Origin: Pseudoclavibacter sp. Marseille-Q3772
GTDB lineage: Bacteria > Actinomycetota > Actinomycetes > Actinomycetales > Microbacteriaceae
Length of the DNA stretch: 64,000 nt
Assembly (NCBI RefSeq): GCF_916618895.1
Contig: NZ_OU745391.1
Location: 806,001 to 870,000 of the forward strand
Direction of reading: 5' to 3'
The notes under the pieces are model-generated. The model did no database searches. It had not been told where the DNA came from and saw nothing but the letters and a program-made list of their open reading frames with translations. Below, in pieces: positions 27,164 through 35,582 of the stretch (the first letter of the stretch is position 1; each line of letters starts with the position of its first letter). The translations under genes and the position numbers were made by a program.

Positions 27164-28054
27164 TTACTTGGTGAGGCCGTCAACGTAGTCCTGGTTGTCA
27201 GCGATCCAGTCCTTCACGACAGGACCGTAGTCGTCACCTTCGTAGTCGTTGAACATGGCGTTCTCAAGCGAGTACAGCGTGTCAGAGTCCATCTTGAACT
27301 CCTTCAGCCAACCGGCAAGCTGCGGGTGGGTCTCTTCGAAGTCGCCAGCCGCAAACGAGTGGATCGACTCGGAGTCACCGAGCGCACCCTTGGGGTCTTC
27401 GAGGTCCTTGACGGGGAACTCATCGTAGGCCCAGTGCGGACGCCACAGGGTAACTACAACGTTCTTACCGGCGTCAGTGCGCGACTTGAGCTCGGTCAGC
27501 ATCGCAGGGGTACTGGAGATAGCGAAGTCCATCTTGTCGAGGCCGTACTCCGGGATGACCTTTTCTTCGGTCACCTTGGTGAGGCCGGCACCAGCTTCAA
27601 TACCGTAGATCTTGTTGTCGAACTTGTCGGCATTGTCTGCCAGCTCGTCGAGCGAGTTGATGGGTGCATCCTCGTTCACCGCAATGGTGAGCTTCGCTTC
27701 GTCGTTCCACGAACCGAGGTCGATGAGCTTGTCGCCGTACTTGTCGATGTAGGAAGCGTGCGTGATCGGCAGCCAGGTGTCGAGCACAACGTCGTAGTCG
27801 TTGTTTGCCAGGCCGGTGTACACGGCAGCCGGGTCTGCTTCGTGGAGGTTAACGGTGTAGCCCTTCTCTTCCAGCACCTGCTTCCACAGGTGGCTGGCGG
27901 CAACACCCTCGTCCCAGCCTGCGAAGACCGCAACGTCAACGACCTTCTCGTCGCCGTTGTCGATCGTCTCGCCGCTTTCAGTAACCGTGCAGCCTGCCAG
28001 CGCAAGGCCGGCAACCGCCGCGGTTGCAATCGTCTTCAACAGTGGAAATTTCAT
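27164..28054 (-). CDS. opuAC: Glycine betaine/proline-type substrate-binding lipoprotein
   Basis: 296 residues from ATG 28054; MKFPLLKTIATAAVAGLALAGC is a clean lipoprotein signal. Class F binding protein of the OpuAC/ProX type. Candidate aromatic cage residues that hold the quaternary ammonium are Trp in VFAGWDEG, VLDTWLPITHASY and the WRPHWAYDEFP block. Third gene of the opuAA-AB-AC operon, 49 bases after the permease. Captures osmoprotectants (betaine, choline or carnitine) outside the cell. Exact ligand not decided. Confidence 0.92.
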   Translation of the reverse strand: MKFPLLKTIATAAVAGLALAGCTVTESGETIDNGDEKVVDVAVFAGWDEGVAASHLWKQVLEEKGYTVNLHEADPAAVYTGLANNDYDVVLDTWLPITHASYIDKYGDKLIDLGSWNDEAKLTIAVNEDAPINSLDELADNADKFDNKIYGIEAGAGLTKVTEEKVIPEYGLDKMDFAISSTPAMLTELKSRTDAGKNVVVTLWRPHWAYDEFPVKDLEDPKGALGDSESIHSFAAGDFEETHPQLAGWLKEFKMDSDTLYSLENAMFNDYEGDDYGPVVKDWIADNQDYVDGLTK

Positions 28055-28103
28055 CTCTTCTCGTTTCGTATCGTTATTCGTATTCGTAAGGGGGTTGGAT
28101 GCG

Positions 28104-29033
28104 TTAAGCGGCTCGCGGAGCAGCTTCAGCCTCTTCGAGTTCGGTGTCGTCGGTTGCAGCAGCGGTGCGGGTGCGACGCTTGCGGTTGGCGAATGATCCT
28201 GAAATGCGGTCGAGCAGCATCGCCAAGATGACCACGGCAATACCAGCTTCGAAACCGCGGGCCACATCCGCGTTTCCAAGCGCCAAATACACTTCGCGAC
28301 CGAGGCCCTCAGCGCCGACCATACCCGCAATGACCACCATGGACAGCGCCAGCATGATCACCTGGTTCACACCGGCCATGATCGACGGCAACGCCAGCGG
28401 TAGCTCAACTTGGCGCAGTGTCCGCCCCGGGGTGGCACCGAATGCACGCGATGCCTCGACAACCTCTTGATCCACGCCGTTAATACCGAGAGTGGTCATG
28501 CGCACTCCCGGAGGCATCGCGAAGATGATGGTTGCGACAATGCCCGGCACCTCGCCAACGCTAAAGAAGATGATCGCCGGAATGAGGTAGACCATCGCCG
28601 GCATGGTCTGGAAGAAGTCCATAATGGGCCGGATGACGGCCGCCGCGGTGCGAGATTTGGCGCCCCAGATACCAAGGGGGATGGCAATCACCAGCGCGAT
28701 CATGCTCGCAACGAGCACCAGCGCGAGTGTCTTCATCGCGTTTTCCCACTGGTTGAGGGCGATGATGATGAACAGTCCGAGCGCTGATGCGAGCGCGAAC
28801 TTCACGCCCGAGAACACCGAGCCCTGTCGCGAGATACCGACTGTGAGGCACAGCGCCACGATGATCAGCGCGGTCAACCAGTCAGGCAGTGCCGTAAACG
28901 CGATGACCAGCCACTCGTAGAGCTGCTTCATACCCAGGCTCATCATCGACAGCACCGGGTCCATTGAGGACTTGATGGCGTATACGCCCTCTTCGATCCA
29001 TTCACCGAATGGGAGACGAATTCCGGAATCCAT
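28104..29033 (-). CDS. opuAB: Glycine betaine ABC transporter permease
   Basis: 309 residues, about seven membrane spans. The binding-protein-dependent transport motif appears as EASRAFGATPGRTLRQVELPLALPSIMAGV (EAA loop that docks the ATPase). N-terminal amphipathic region FGEWIEEGVYAIKSSMDPV resembles ProW/OpuAB. The charged tail after ILAMLLDRISGS is disordered. Its ATG overlaps the opuAA stop by one base. Membrane channel of the osmoprotectant uptake system. Confidence 0.93.
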   Translation of the reverse strand: MDSGIRLPFGEWIEEGVYAIKSSMDPVLSMMSLGMKQLYEWLVIAFTALPDWLTALIIVALCLTVGISRQGSVFSGVKFALASALGLFIIIALNQWENAMKTLALVLVASMIALVIAIPLGIWGAKSRTAAAVIRPIMDFFQTMPAMVYLIPAIIFFSVGEVPGIVATIIFAMPPGVRMTTLGINGVDQEVVEASRAFGATPGRTLRQVELPLALPSIMAGVNQVIMLALSMVVIAGMVGAEGLGREVYLALGNADVARGFEAGIAVVILAMLLDRISGSFANRKRRTRTAAATDDTELEEAEAAPRAA

Positions 29034-30337
29034 TACTGCATACCGCCTTCCGATTCGTGTGCTGTGGCCCCGGTCGATGCGCCTTCCTCAGGGAGGACAA
29101 CGCTCTCGACTGCTGGGATTTGCGGGTCGTGTGCTCCGGCGTCGCTCGGCAGGTCAACCGCACCGGTCGTCGTCATCGAGCTGAGCAGTGCAACGCGAGG
29201 TACTACGCCGACCAGGCGACGGTTTTCGTCGATGACCGGCAGCGGCAGGCTGGAGTCAACGGCGGGTTCAAAGAGCTCGCTGAGCACGGTACCTGGAGTC
29301 ACCGTCTCAATATCGCGGTCAATGATGTCCCCGAGGGTGGTGTTTCCAGCACGCCGGGCGCGAGCGATTTGCAGTTCGGTGACGGCGCCGACGAGTCGGT
29401 TTCGTTCGGTGAGGAACACTCCGGACACCTGCATTTCGCGCATGATCTTGGCCACACCATTAATACCGACGGAGGTGGGGGCCACCGCGCGGGCCGGCTG
29501 CATGACGGCGGATGCGGTAAGTACGCGTGACCGGTCCACATCCTGAACAAACTGTTCGACATAGTCATCGGCCGGGTTCGTGAGGATCTCCTCGGGAGTG
29601 CCCACCTGCACAATTTCACCGTCGCGCATTACCGCGATCCGGTCGCCGAGGAACATTGCCTCGTTGAGGTCGTGGGTGATGAACACGATGGTTTTGCCGA
29701 GCGTCTGCTGGAGTTCGATGAGTTCTTCCTGCATCTCGCGGCGAATCAACGGGTCGAGCGCGCTAAAGGCCTCGTCCATCAACAGGACATCGGTTTCGGC
29801 GCACAACGCACGAGCGATACCCACGCGCTGCTGCATACCGCCGGAGAGCTCGTCCGGGTATGCGTTTGCCCAGTTGCTCAGCCCGACCGTCTCGAGGATC
29901 TCTAGCGCACGGGCTTGACGCTCTTCACGCGAGACCTGCTGGACTTCGAGCCCGTAGGCGACGTTCTCGAGCACTGTCCGGTGCGGGAAGAGGGCGAAGT
30001 GCTGGAAGACCATGGACACTTTATTGCGACGGATCTCACGGAGCGTGCTGTTGTTCGCACGAACGATCTCATCGTCACCGATCTTGATGGAGCCTGCGGT
30101 CGGCTCGTTGAGCCCGTTCAGCGTGCGGATCAGGGTTGATTTACCGGACCCGGACAGGCCCATAACGACGAAGATCTCGCCCTGTTTGATGTCGAAGGAT
30201 GCATCGATCACGGCTGCCGTCGAGGCCGGCAACAGTTCGTCGCGGGTCGCACCGTGTTTGAGCCGCTCAACGGCTTCACGAGGTTGTTTGCCAAAAACCT
30301 TGTAGAGATTTTTGACGGAGATGGCTGTGTCTGGCAC
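29033..30337 (-). CDS. opuAA: Glycine betaine ABC transporter ATP-binding protein with CBS domains
   Basis: 434 residues. ATPase domain: GLSGSGKSTLIRTLNGL (Walker A), Q-loop MVFQHFALFPHRT, signature LSGGMQQRVG, Walker B DVLLMDEAFSALD and FITHDLNEAM. From ~residue 285 on there are two CBS modules (ITPGTVLSELF-like and PVIDENRRLVGVV), which in OpuA sense ionic strength through the membrane surface and gate transport. First gene of the operon. The 393 bases upstream hold its promoter region. Confidence 0.94.
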   Translation of the reverse strand: MPDTAISVKNLYKVFGKQPREAVERLKHGATRDELLPASTAAVIDASFDIKQGEIFVVMGLSGSGKSTLIRTLNGLNEPTAGSIKIGDDEIVRANNSTLREIRRNKVSMVFQHFALFPHRTVLENVAYGLEVQQVSREERQARALEILETVGLSNWANAYPDELSGGMQQRVGIARALCAETDVLLMDEAFSALDPLIRREMQEELIELQQTLGKTIVFITHDLNEAMFLGDRIAVMRDGEIVQVGTPEEILTNPADDYVEQFVQDVDRSRVLTASAVMQPARAVAPTSVGINGVAKIMREMQVSGVFLTERNRLVGAVTELQIARARRAGNTTLGDIIDRDIETVTPGTVLSELFEPAVDSSLPLPVIDENRRLVGVVPRVALLSSMTTTGAVDLPSDAGAHDPQIPAVESVVLPEEGASTGATAHESEGGMQ

Positions 30338-30730
30338 GAACGCTCCTTATGGGGGTCGTTTGCCACGCACGAGATTTCGCGCACGCAGCGGTGGGCTTCA
30401 CCGGCAATCTCAGGGCTGCGCATCCGCATTGAAACCAACGCTGATTTGCGCGCAGCCGCTGTAGCACGAACCGTTTGCGTCCGTGGGTACCGAGGCGGCT
30501 CAGCGCTGTTGGCAAAGCCCCTCAAGCGACCAGACTGCTTTCCCATGGTAGGCGGCGGAGGTTACACCAAACGGCACAAAAAACCTGATACACAGCTTGT
30601 TATCGAGCTTTCCGCAAGGATGCAGTCAGACCTTTCCGCGTCAGCATGCGGAACACGAGCGACAGTATTAGTCGTTATGAATATGTTATTAACGGCGTTC
30701 GTTTCTGGCCCCGTCACCGCACAGGGACAC
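30338..30730. other. Gene-free stretch upstream of the betaine operon
   Basis: Between the opuAA start and the tRNA-Pro terminator I see no coding frame with a ribosome site and family-like sequence. The left part must hold the opuAA promoter. The AT-rich part around 30665-30690 is the likeliest promoter core, but I cannot assign -35/-10 boxes with confidence. Confidence 0.5.
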
Positions 30731-30773
30731 AAAAAAGGGATGCACTCCCGATCGAAGAACGGTTGTGCATCCC
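30731..30773 (-). terminator. Intrinsic terminator of tRNA-Pro
   Basis: On the minus strand GGGATGCAC pairs with GTGCATCCC (30765-30773 and 30737-30745) and is followed by six T's. It begins eight bases beyond the tRNA-Pro 3' end. Confidence 0.9.
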
Positions 30774-30780
30774 CAAGGTG

Positions 30781-30854
30781 TCGGGACGACAGGATTTGAA
30801 CCTGCGACATCCTGCTCCCAAAGCAGGCGCGCTACCAAACTGCGCCACGTCCCG
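30781..30854 (-). tRNA. tRNA-Pro (anticodon TGG)
   Basis: 74 bases on the minus strand: acceptor CGGGACG/CGTCCCG, D-arm GGCGCAGTTTGGTAGCGC, anticodon loop CTTTGGGA with TGG, and T-arm GGTTCAAATCC. CCA is not encoded. It has a complete cloverleaf and its own terminator. It lies 162 bases left of the integrated element but is not the integration target (see 31016-31029). Confidence 0.95.
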
Positions 30855-31015
30855 GATCCCCAGTCACAAAACTGGATATCGCATAGCGCGACCGTTCGAG
30901 TATACCCGGTCTCCGCGCGCAATACTGCACCGAGGTCCCCTGCGGTCTGTGGATAACTCGCGTGGCTGGCAATGGTTGTTCGCTATGTTGCCGCCATCAC
31001 GCAGCAGGAGGGCGT

Positions 31016-31029
31016 ATGCAACGAGTAGT
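31016..31029 (+). pseudogene. First codons of a lipoprotein gene cut by element insertion (attL side)
   Basis: After AGGAGGGCGT the ATG at 31016 starts M-Q-R-V and then is diverted at the element border; the frame now ends after 17 codons. Joining 31016-31029 to 49402-49948 gives MQRVVAAAVFTAVVLVGC, a complete lipoprotein signal with lipobox LVGC, in frame with the 186-residue protein. This is the interrupted 5' end of the gene annotated at 49402. Confidence 0.85.
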
Positions 31030-31072
31030 GACCAGTATCGCCACAAACTACTGGCTAGGGCATACTTAGTAC

Positions 31073-32554
31073 ATGACCAGTTCACTCCGTGTCGCGATCT
31101 ACGCGCGGCAGTCCGTCGAGGAGCCGCAGGGCATCCTCCAGCAGCTCGAAGACTGTCGTGTCGAGGCGCAGCGCCGTGGGTGGACGGTCATCGACACCTA
31201 CCCCGACGATGATGTCAGCGGGACCAAGACCCGCGGGGAGAAGACTCAGTGGGCCCGCATGCTCACCGACTTCGACGCAGGCAAGTTCGAAGCCGTGCTC
31301 GCCAACGACGTCGACCGCCTCACCCGCAGCCTCACGGATGTCCTCGAACTCCGTCCTCCCAAGCGCGATGTGCGCGTTCTCACTGTCCGAGGTGGTATCG
31401 ATACCCACGAGGACGACACCACCCTCAAGCTCCTCGTCGTGCTAGCCGAGCGCGAGGTCAAGCTTAAGACCATCCGCGCCGCCCGGTACGCCAAGGAGCG
31501 CCGCGCCAAGGGACACCGGCCTGCCGGACGCACCGCCTACGGGTACCGCTGGGTCCGCGCTGCCGACCGCGACGAGGCGGGCACTCGATTCCGCATCGAC
31601 GAGGACGAGGCCGCCATCGTCAAGCGCATCTTCAGCGAGTTCCTGGCCCAGGCATCCCTCGGTCAGATCGCCCGCGATCTGAATGCCAGCGGAATCAGAA
31701 CCCGCGAGGGCTCCCGCTGGCACACCTCGACCCTGCGCCGCATCCTCATCAACCCCCACTACGCAGCACTCCTCCCACCTGTCCAGGCCGAGGGGCAGAA
31801 CGACCAGGCCAAGGTTGTCATCGAGGACTGCGTGCCCGGTGCATGGGAGCCCATCATCGAGCTCGAGCACCTGCTGGCCGCCCGTGGGTTGCTCGTCGGC
31901 AGGGCCCCGAACCACCAGGGCACCGCCCGTGCCCACCTGCTCTCCGGCATCCCCACCTGCGGCGTCTGTGGCGGGCCGGTCCGGTCGTCGCGTGCTCGCA
32001 CCCACCCCACCAAGCGCAAGGACGGGGGACGTGCGCCCCAGAAGTACAACGCAAGCTACCGGTGCCTCGACGGTCACTTCGTGCGCCGGGGCAAGCTCAT
32101 CGACGCCTTCATCACCGAGGTTTGCATCGAGCGTCTCTCGAGACCCGATGCTGCGGACCTTGTTGAACGCCCGGCAGATGGCCCTGACCTCGCAGTCTTG
32201 AGTGCCAAGCGCACCGAGCTTGAGAGTCGAGATGCCGCTATCGCTCTCCTACTCGCACGCGGCAAGATGACACCGAAGGCCGCCGAGGATGCTCTCGATG
32301 AGCTCGCTCGCGAGCTTGCCGTGGTCAACCAGCAGATCGCTGATGCTATCTCGAAAGACCCGCTGGCCGAGGTCGCAGCCTCTGATGACGCCCGGGCCTG
32401 GTGGGAGGCCGCCACCCTGGCACGCCGTCGAGCCGTCATCGAAACGCTGATGGACATCGTGATCCACCCCGTCGGGAACGGGAAGCGCCTACGTACTTTC
32501 GAGGAGATCGTGCCAACCTTAACGATCAGCTGGAAGCGCGGGCCGAAGGGCTAA
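31073..32554 (+). CDS. Large serine recombinase (integrase) of the element
   Basis: 493 residues. N-terminal resolvase domain: catalytic Ser14 in AIYARQSVEEPQG, and the arginine helix NDVDRLTRSLTDVLEL. The recombinase domain follows (GHRPAGRTAYGYRW, EFLAQASLGQIARDLNASGIRTREG, RRILINPHYAALLP), then a zinc ribbon (IPTCGVCGG with a later SYRCLDGHF) and a coiled-coil C-terminus. Catalyses site-specific integration and excision between attP and attB. It lies 44 bases from the left border and reads inward, the usual place next to attP. Its 3' end overlaps the convergent HTH gene by 29 bases. Confidence 0.92.
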   Translation: MTSSLRVAIYARQSVEEPQGILQQLEDCRVEAQRRGWTVIDTYPDDDVSGTKTRGEKTQWARMLTDFDAGKFEAVLANDVDRLTRSLTDVLELRPPKRDVRVLTVRGGIDTHEDDTTLKLLVVLAEREVKLKTIRAARYAKERRAKGHRPAGRTAYGYRWVRAADRDEAGTRFRIDEDEAAIVKRIFSEFLAQASLGQIARDLNASGIRTREGSRWHTSTLRRILINPHYAALLPPVQAEGQNDQAKVVIEDCVPGAWEPIIELEHLLAARGLLVGRAPNHQGTARAHLLSGIPTCGVCGGPVRSSRARTHPTKRKDGGRAPQKYNASYRCLDGHFVRRGKLIDAFITEVCIERLSRPDAADLVERPADGPDLAVLSAKRTELESRDAAIALLLARGKMTPKAAEDALDELARELAVVNQQIADAISKDPLAEVAASDDARAWWEAATLARRRAVIETLMDIVIHPVGNGKRLRTFEEIVPTLTISWKRGPKG

Positions 32555-32753
32555 TCCCCAGCTCAGCCGCCGTAGCAGCGTAGGCACGCTCGATATACGC
32601 CTCCAGCTCCGCTTCCTCCACGCGCCACTGGCCACGCCCGCCGACCTGGATAGCCCGTAGCTCACCCGAGCGAACGAGCGCGTACGCCTGGGCCTTGGAG
32701 ATGTTCAGGACCTCCTGGACGCCCTCCAGCGGCATGAACCGGCGCGCACTCAT
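32526..32753 (-). CDS. Small helix-turn-helix DNA-binding protein (excisionase-like)
   Basis: 75 residues. EGVQEVLNISKAQAYALVRSG followed by LRAIQVGGRGQWRVEEAELEAYIERAY is the HTH_17/excisionase-type winged helix (recognition helix plus wing with GRGQWRV). Its ATG overlaps the resolvase stop (ATGA), so the two are co-translated. Could be the recombination directionality factor for the integrase next door, or a repressor for the resolvase; both are inference. Convergent with and overlapping the integrase 3' end. Confidence 0.75.
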   Translation of the reverse strand: MSARRFMPLEGVQEVLNISKAQAYALVRSGELRAIQVGGRGQWRVEEAELEAYIERAYAATAAELGISPSARASS

Positions 32754-33313
32754 GCGTACACCCCGTGACCCGCGAGCGCCGTGTAGAGCGTCTGACGGCT
32801 CACGCCCAGCTCGCGGGCGACTTTCGCCTTTGGTACGCCTGCTGCGATGCGATCACGTGCTTCCCCGACCTGTGCATCGGACAGCTTCGGCGCTCGCTCG
32901 TACGTGCCCTTCGCCTTGGCAAGGGCTATGCCCTCGGCCTGGCGCTCGCGGATCGTCGCGCGTTCGAGCTCGGCGACTGCGGCGAGGATCGTCAGCATGA
33001 ACGTCCCTTGCGGTGACCCGGTGTTGAGCGCCGGGTTATCGACGAACTCCACCTGCACCCCCTTGTCCTTGAGCTCCTCGATGAGCGCCAGGAGGTCGCG
33101 CGTCGACCGCGCGAGTCGGTCGGGGCTCTTGACACGCACCGTGTCTCCTTCGCGAACCCAGTCGATCATCGCGGTGAGCTGAGGTCGTTCACGCGTGGCA
33201 CCCGAGACCTTCTCGGGGAACAGCTTGTCCACGTCACCGAGGGCCTCGACCTGACGATCGAGCTTCTGATCGGTCGCACTCACCCGTGCGTATCCCACTA
33301 CCTGTCCAACCAT
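32750..33313 (-). CDS. Small serine resolvase/invertase
   Basis: 187 residues from ATG 33313 (AGGG just before it; a longer frame to 33352 lacks resolvase-like sequence). MVGQVVGYARVSATDQKLDR holds the catalytic Ser; RVKSPDRLARSTRDLLALIEEL is the Arg helix; TFMLTILAAVAELERATIRERQAEG is the dimerisation E-helix; the C-terminal VARELGVSRQTLYTAL is the Hin/TnpR-type DNA-binding HTH. Tn3/IS-type resolvase, probably left from a transposon. The AT-richer 33314-33390 upstream has GTCAA(33346)...TTGAC(33364) and related repeats that may be its res site. Confidence 0.9.
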   Translation of the reverse strand: MVGQVVGYARVSATDQKLDRQVEALGDVDKLFPEKVSGATRERPQLTAMIDWVREGDTVRVKSPDRLARSTRDLLALIEELKDKGVQVEFVDNPALNTGSPQGTFMLTILAAVAELERATIRERQAEGIALAKAKGTYERAPKLSDAQVGEARDRIAAGVPKAKVARELGVSRQTLYTALAGHGVYA

Positions 33314-33390
33314 CCCTAGACCCTCTCGACACACCTGTCTAACACTCGTCAAGTCTATCCCATTTGACAGTATGTCGGCGGATACATCAC

Positions 33391-33681
33391 ATGTCTAATG
33401 GGGTGTACCTCATCGGCACGGCATCCTTTCGATTCGATGGCACTCGGGCATCAAAAAACTTCACGATCAACCGTGTTTATGGGGGATCGTGCAATTACTT
33501 GGTGAGCTGCGACGCTCCTAAGATTCAGCGCAGGACTTCAACAGGAACCCAGCACGCGCTGGCGGATATGAAAGTCCACGGCACGCCGATCAAGGGAGTC
33601 GGCTGGAATCAGCACCTCCTCGTCCGCGTGACTAGCAAAGGCGTCATGACTGCCTACGGCGACTACTCGTACATCAAGTAG
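33391..33681 (+). CDS. Hypothetical protein, possibly a 3' gene fragment
   Basis: From ATG 33391 it reads MSNGVYLIGTASFRFDGTRA and ends VMTAYGDYSYIK, 96 residues. Composition is protein-like (beta-rich, two Cys in GGSCNYLVSCDAP) but there is no ribosome site, and it begins just beside the resolvase promoter, so it may be the tail of a gene cut by the resolvase-bearing transposon. No family recognised. A hairpin follows 24 bases after its stop. Confidence 0.4.
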   Translation: MSNGVYLIGTASFRFDGTRASKNFTINRVYGGSCNYLVSCDAPKIQRRTSTGTQHALADMKVHGTPIKGVGWNQHLLVRVTSKGVMTAYGDYSYIK

Positions 33682-33704
33682 TCCTTTTCAGTAGCGCTAA
33701 GAAT

Positions 33705-33736
33705 GGCCCAGCCTTGAGACACATCAGGGCTGGGCC
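33705..33736. terminator. Hairpin after the hypothetical gene
   Basis: GGCCCAGCC (33705-33713) pairs with GGCTGGGCC (33728-33736), 14-base loop, no T-run. Confidence 0.55.
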
Positions 33737-33814
33737 GGTCACATCGGCGTCTATGCCGGCGGCGACAAGGTCGTCGATGCGGGCCGCTCCGCGCCCCCTC
33801 TATGTCGTGCTGTA
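33737..33814 (+). pseudogene. Scrap of an NlpC/P60-type peptidase
   Basis: The frame starting at 33737 reads GHIGVYAGGDKVVDAGRS, which matches the conserved catalytic-His strand of NlpC/P60 cell-wall hydrolases (xHVGIYxGxGxxxxA). The Cys-bearing part is absent, so only about 25 codons of a former gene remain. Such peptidases are common in conjugative elements, so this may be a trace of lost transfer functions. Confidence 0.4.
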
Positions 33815-33847
33815 GCCCGGGGCAGGGGGTGGGCAGCTCGGTGGGGG

Positions 33848-34783
33848 TTAGGTGTGGAGGCTGCCTGCGGCTTCGCGTTCATGCACGGACGGGCTCTCCA
33901 ACTGGATGGTGGCGTGCTCGATCGCCACCGGGAAGTGTGTTCTGACGCAGAGGTGGACGTCTTCGAGGATCCGCAGCGCGTGGGCGGATTCGAAGCACTC
34001 CTCGCTGACCACGACGTGGGCCGAGATGACGGGCAGGTTACTGCCGATCGCGGAGGCATGCAGGTCGTGAACGTCCTGGACGTGATCCAGGGCGAGGATG
34101 TGCTCGCGAACTTGATCGAGATCGACCCCCTGGGGGGTGTACTCCATGAGGATGTGCACCGTCGCGCGCAGGATGCGGAACGCTCGGGGCACGATCAGCG
34201 CAGCGATGAACAGCCCTGCCAGAGCGTCGGCCTGCTGGAACCCGGTGAACTGGATGACCAGCGCGGCCGTGATGACGCCGAGCGATCCGAGGGCATCGTT
34301 GAGGACCTCGAGGAACGCGGCGCGCATGTTCAGGCTGGAGTTCTTCCCCCCGGCCAGGACGAAGATCGCAGCGATGTTCGCGATCAGCCCGATCACCCCG
34401 AAGGCGAGCAGCTCCCCGGAAGGGACCTCGGGGGGCTCGGTCAGCCGCGAGATGCCCTCGATGGCTGTATAGGCTCCCACCACGATCAAGAGGGTGGCCT
34501 GGGCCAGGGCGGCCAACACTTCGATGCGGGCGAATCCCCAGGTGCGTTGGCTGCTGGCCGGGCGCAGCATCATGGTTGCCGCGATCAGGGCCACCAGCAG
34601 CCCCGAGGCATCGACCAGCGCGTGTGCCGTGTCGGTGAGCAGAGCAAGGCTTCCGATGACGACACTGCCGAGGGCTTGCGCGAGCACGATGACAGACGTA
34701 ATACCGAACGCGATCGCCAGGCGACCCCGGGCCGTTCCCGGTGAAGCATGGTGGTGGGAGTGCTCTTCCTCGCTCGCCATCAC
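33848..34783 (-). CDS. Cation diffusion facilitator (Zn/Cd/Co efflux)
   Basis: 311 residues. A His-rich N-terminus (EEEHSHHHASPG) precedes six membrane spans. TM2 has ALLTDTAHALVDASG, with the H-x3-D metal site, and TM5 has AAFLEVLNDALGSLGV with another Asp pair region (N-D here). The cytoplasmic C-terminal domain (HDLHASAIGSNLPVISAHVVV) is the CDF dimerisation fold. Expels zinc, cadmium or cobalt in exchange for protons. Its ATG overlaps the stop of the ArsR-type regulator at 34780, a two-gene operon. Confidence 0.92.
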   Translation of the reverse strand: MMASEEEHSHHHASPGTARGRLAIAFGITSVIVLAQALGSVVIGSLALLTDTAHALVDASGLLVALIAATMMLRPASSQRTWGFARIEVLAALAQATLLIVVGAYTAIEGISRLTEPPEVPSGELLAFGVIGLIANIAAIFVLAGGKNSSLNMRAAFLEVLNDALGSLGVITAALVIQFTGFQQADALAGLFIAALIVPRAFRILRATVHILMEYTPQGVDLDQVREHILALDHVQDVHDLHASAIGSNLPVISAHVVVSEECFESAHALRILEDVHLCVRTHFPVAIEHATIQLESPSVHEREAAGSLHT

Positions 34784-35154
34784 AGCTCCCCGTCCTCGAG
34801 CTCAGCGTGGTCACGGTGGGCTTTGAGGGAGAGCGACGCTCCGGAAGTGGCCAGCAACGTCTCCGCGGTCTCCAGCAGGTCCGTGAGCCGGGCCGGATCA
34901 GCCAGGGCGAACCAGGAGGCCCGTCCCTCAGTGCGCACGGTGACCAGCCCGCAGTCGCGCAGGCACGCCAGGTGCTTGCTCACGGTGGACTGCACCAGGT
35001 GCATGTGCTCTACGAGGTCACGGACCCGGTGCTCACCGGTCGAGAGGTGCTGAAGGAGGGCTAATCGAGTGGGCTCGGACAGGGCATGGAACAGCGCAGC
35101 ATGGCCGTCCGCGACCTCGAACGGAGCGTTGTCCACCACCGGAATCATCGTCAT
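34780..35154 (-). CDS. ArsR/SmtB metal sensor (CmtR-like) controlling the CDF gene
   Basis: 124 residues, winged helix. ALFHALSEPTRLALLQHLSTG, recognition helix VQSTVSKHLACLRDCGLV, wing VRTEGRASWFAL. The C-x3-C pair inside the recognition helix (ACLRDC) is the metal-binding pair of the CmtR group (Cd/Pb sensing). It is cotranscribed with the CDF exporter and a palindrome lies directly before it, so it should repress its own operon until metal binds. Confidence 0.88.
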   Translation of the reverse strand: MTMIPVVDNAPFEVADGHAALFHALSEPTRLALLQHLSTGEHRVRDLVEHMHLVQSTVSKHLACLRDCGLVTVRTEGRASWFALADPARLTDLLETAETLLATSGASLSLKAHRDHAELEDGEL

Positions 35155-35164
35155 ATGCCGATAG

Positions 35165-35182
35165 TATCGCCATCGAGCGATA
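35165..35182. promoter_or_regulatory. Putative operator of the CDF operon
   Basis: TATCGC (35165-35170) and GCGATA (35177-35182) form a perfect 6-6-6 palindrome ten bases before the regulator start, the usual place for an ArsR-family operator. Confidence 0.6.
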
Positions 35183-35582
35183 TTGCAAGGGGTGGTGTCC
35201 GCGGCGGCAGCGCGAGCAGAGGCGTGCCCCGGTGCGGAGCGAAGGGCCAGCCCAGGGCGACTCGCAACTAGACTCGATGCGCCCCGCGGGCACGATCATC
35301 GTGGTCGTGCGAGGGCACTAGGGAAGGGGAGTTGCGACAGTGGACGCAACGACGAGTAGACGTGCGGTGCTTCTTCCGCTTGCCGCCCGGGGCTGCTGCC
35401 GGTGGCCTCCGCGCACGACACCCTGTGCTGTCTCCTGTCCGACGCTGCCGTACCTACCTCCGGTCAGGCTAGCCAGGAACCAACCCTCCGAAGATCCCAG
35501 CAACCTCGTCGAGTCCGAACCGGGCCAACCCGTTGCACACCCCCGACACGCCCTCAGGGCTGGTTGGCTCGCTGTCGCTACG
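35183..35582. other. Region between the two cadmium operons, with a possible truncated frame
   Basis: No intact gene. A GTG at 35340 with AGGGGA upstream starts V-DATTSRRAVLLPLAARG, which resembles the first residues of a signal peptidase II (lspA) as often found beside CDF/cmtR genes, but the frame soon loses any hydrophobic pattern. It may be an lspA start cut by recombination; low confidence. Confidence 0.25.

Noticed and set aside
30781..30854. tRNA-Pro as the integration site of the neighbouring element
   Set aside because: The tRNA is complete, lies 162 bases outside the border, and no duplicate of its 3' end occurs at the right end; the split lipoprotein gene explains the insertion fully.
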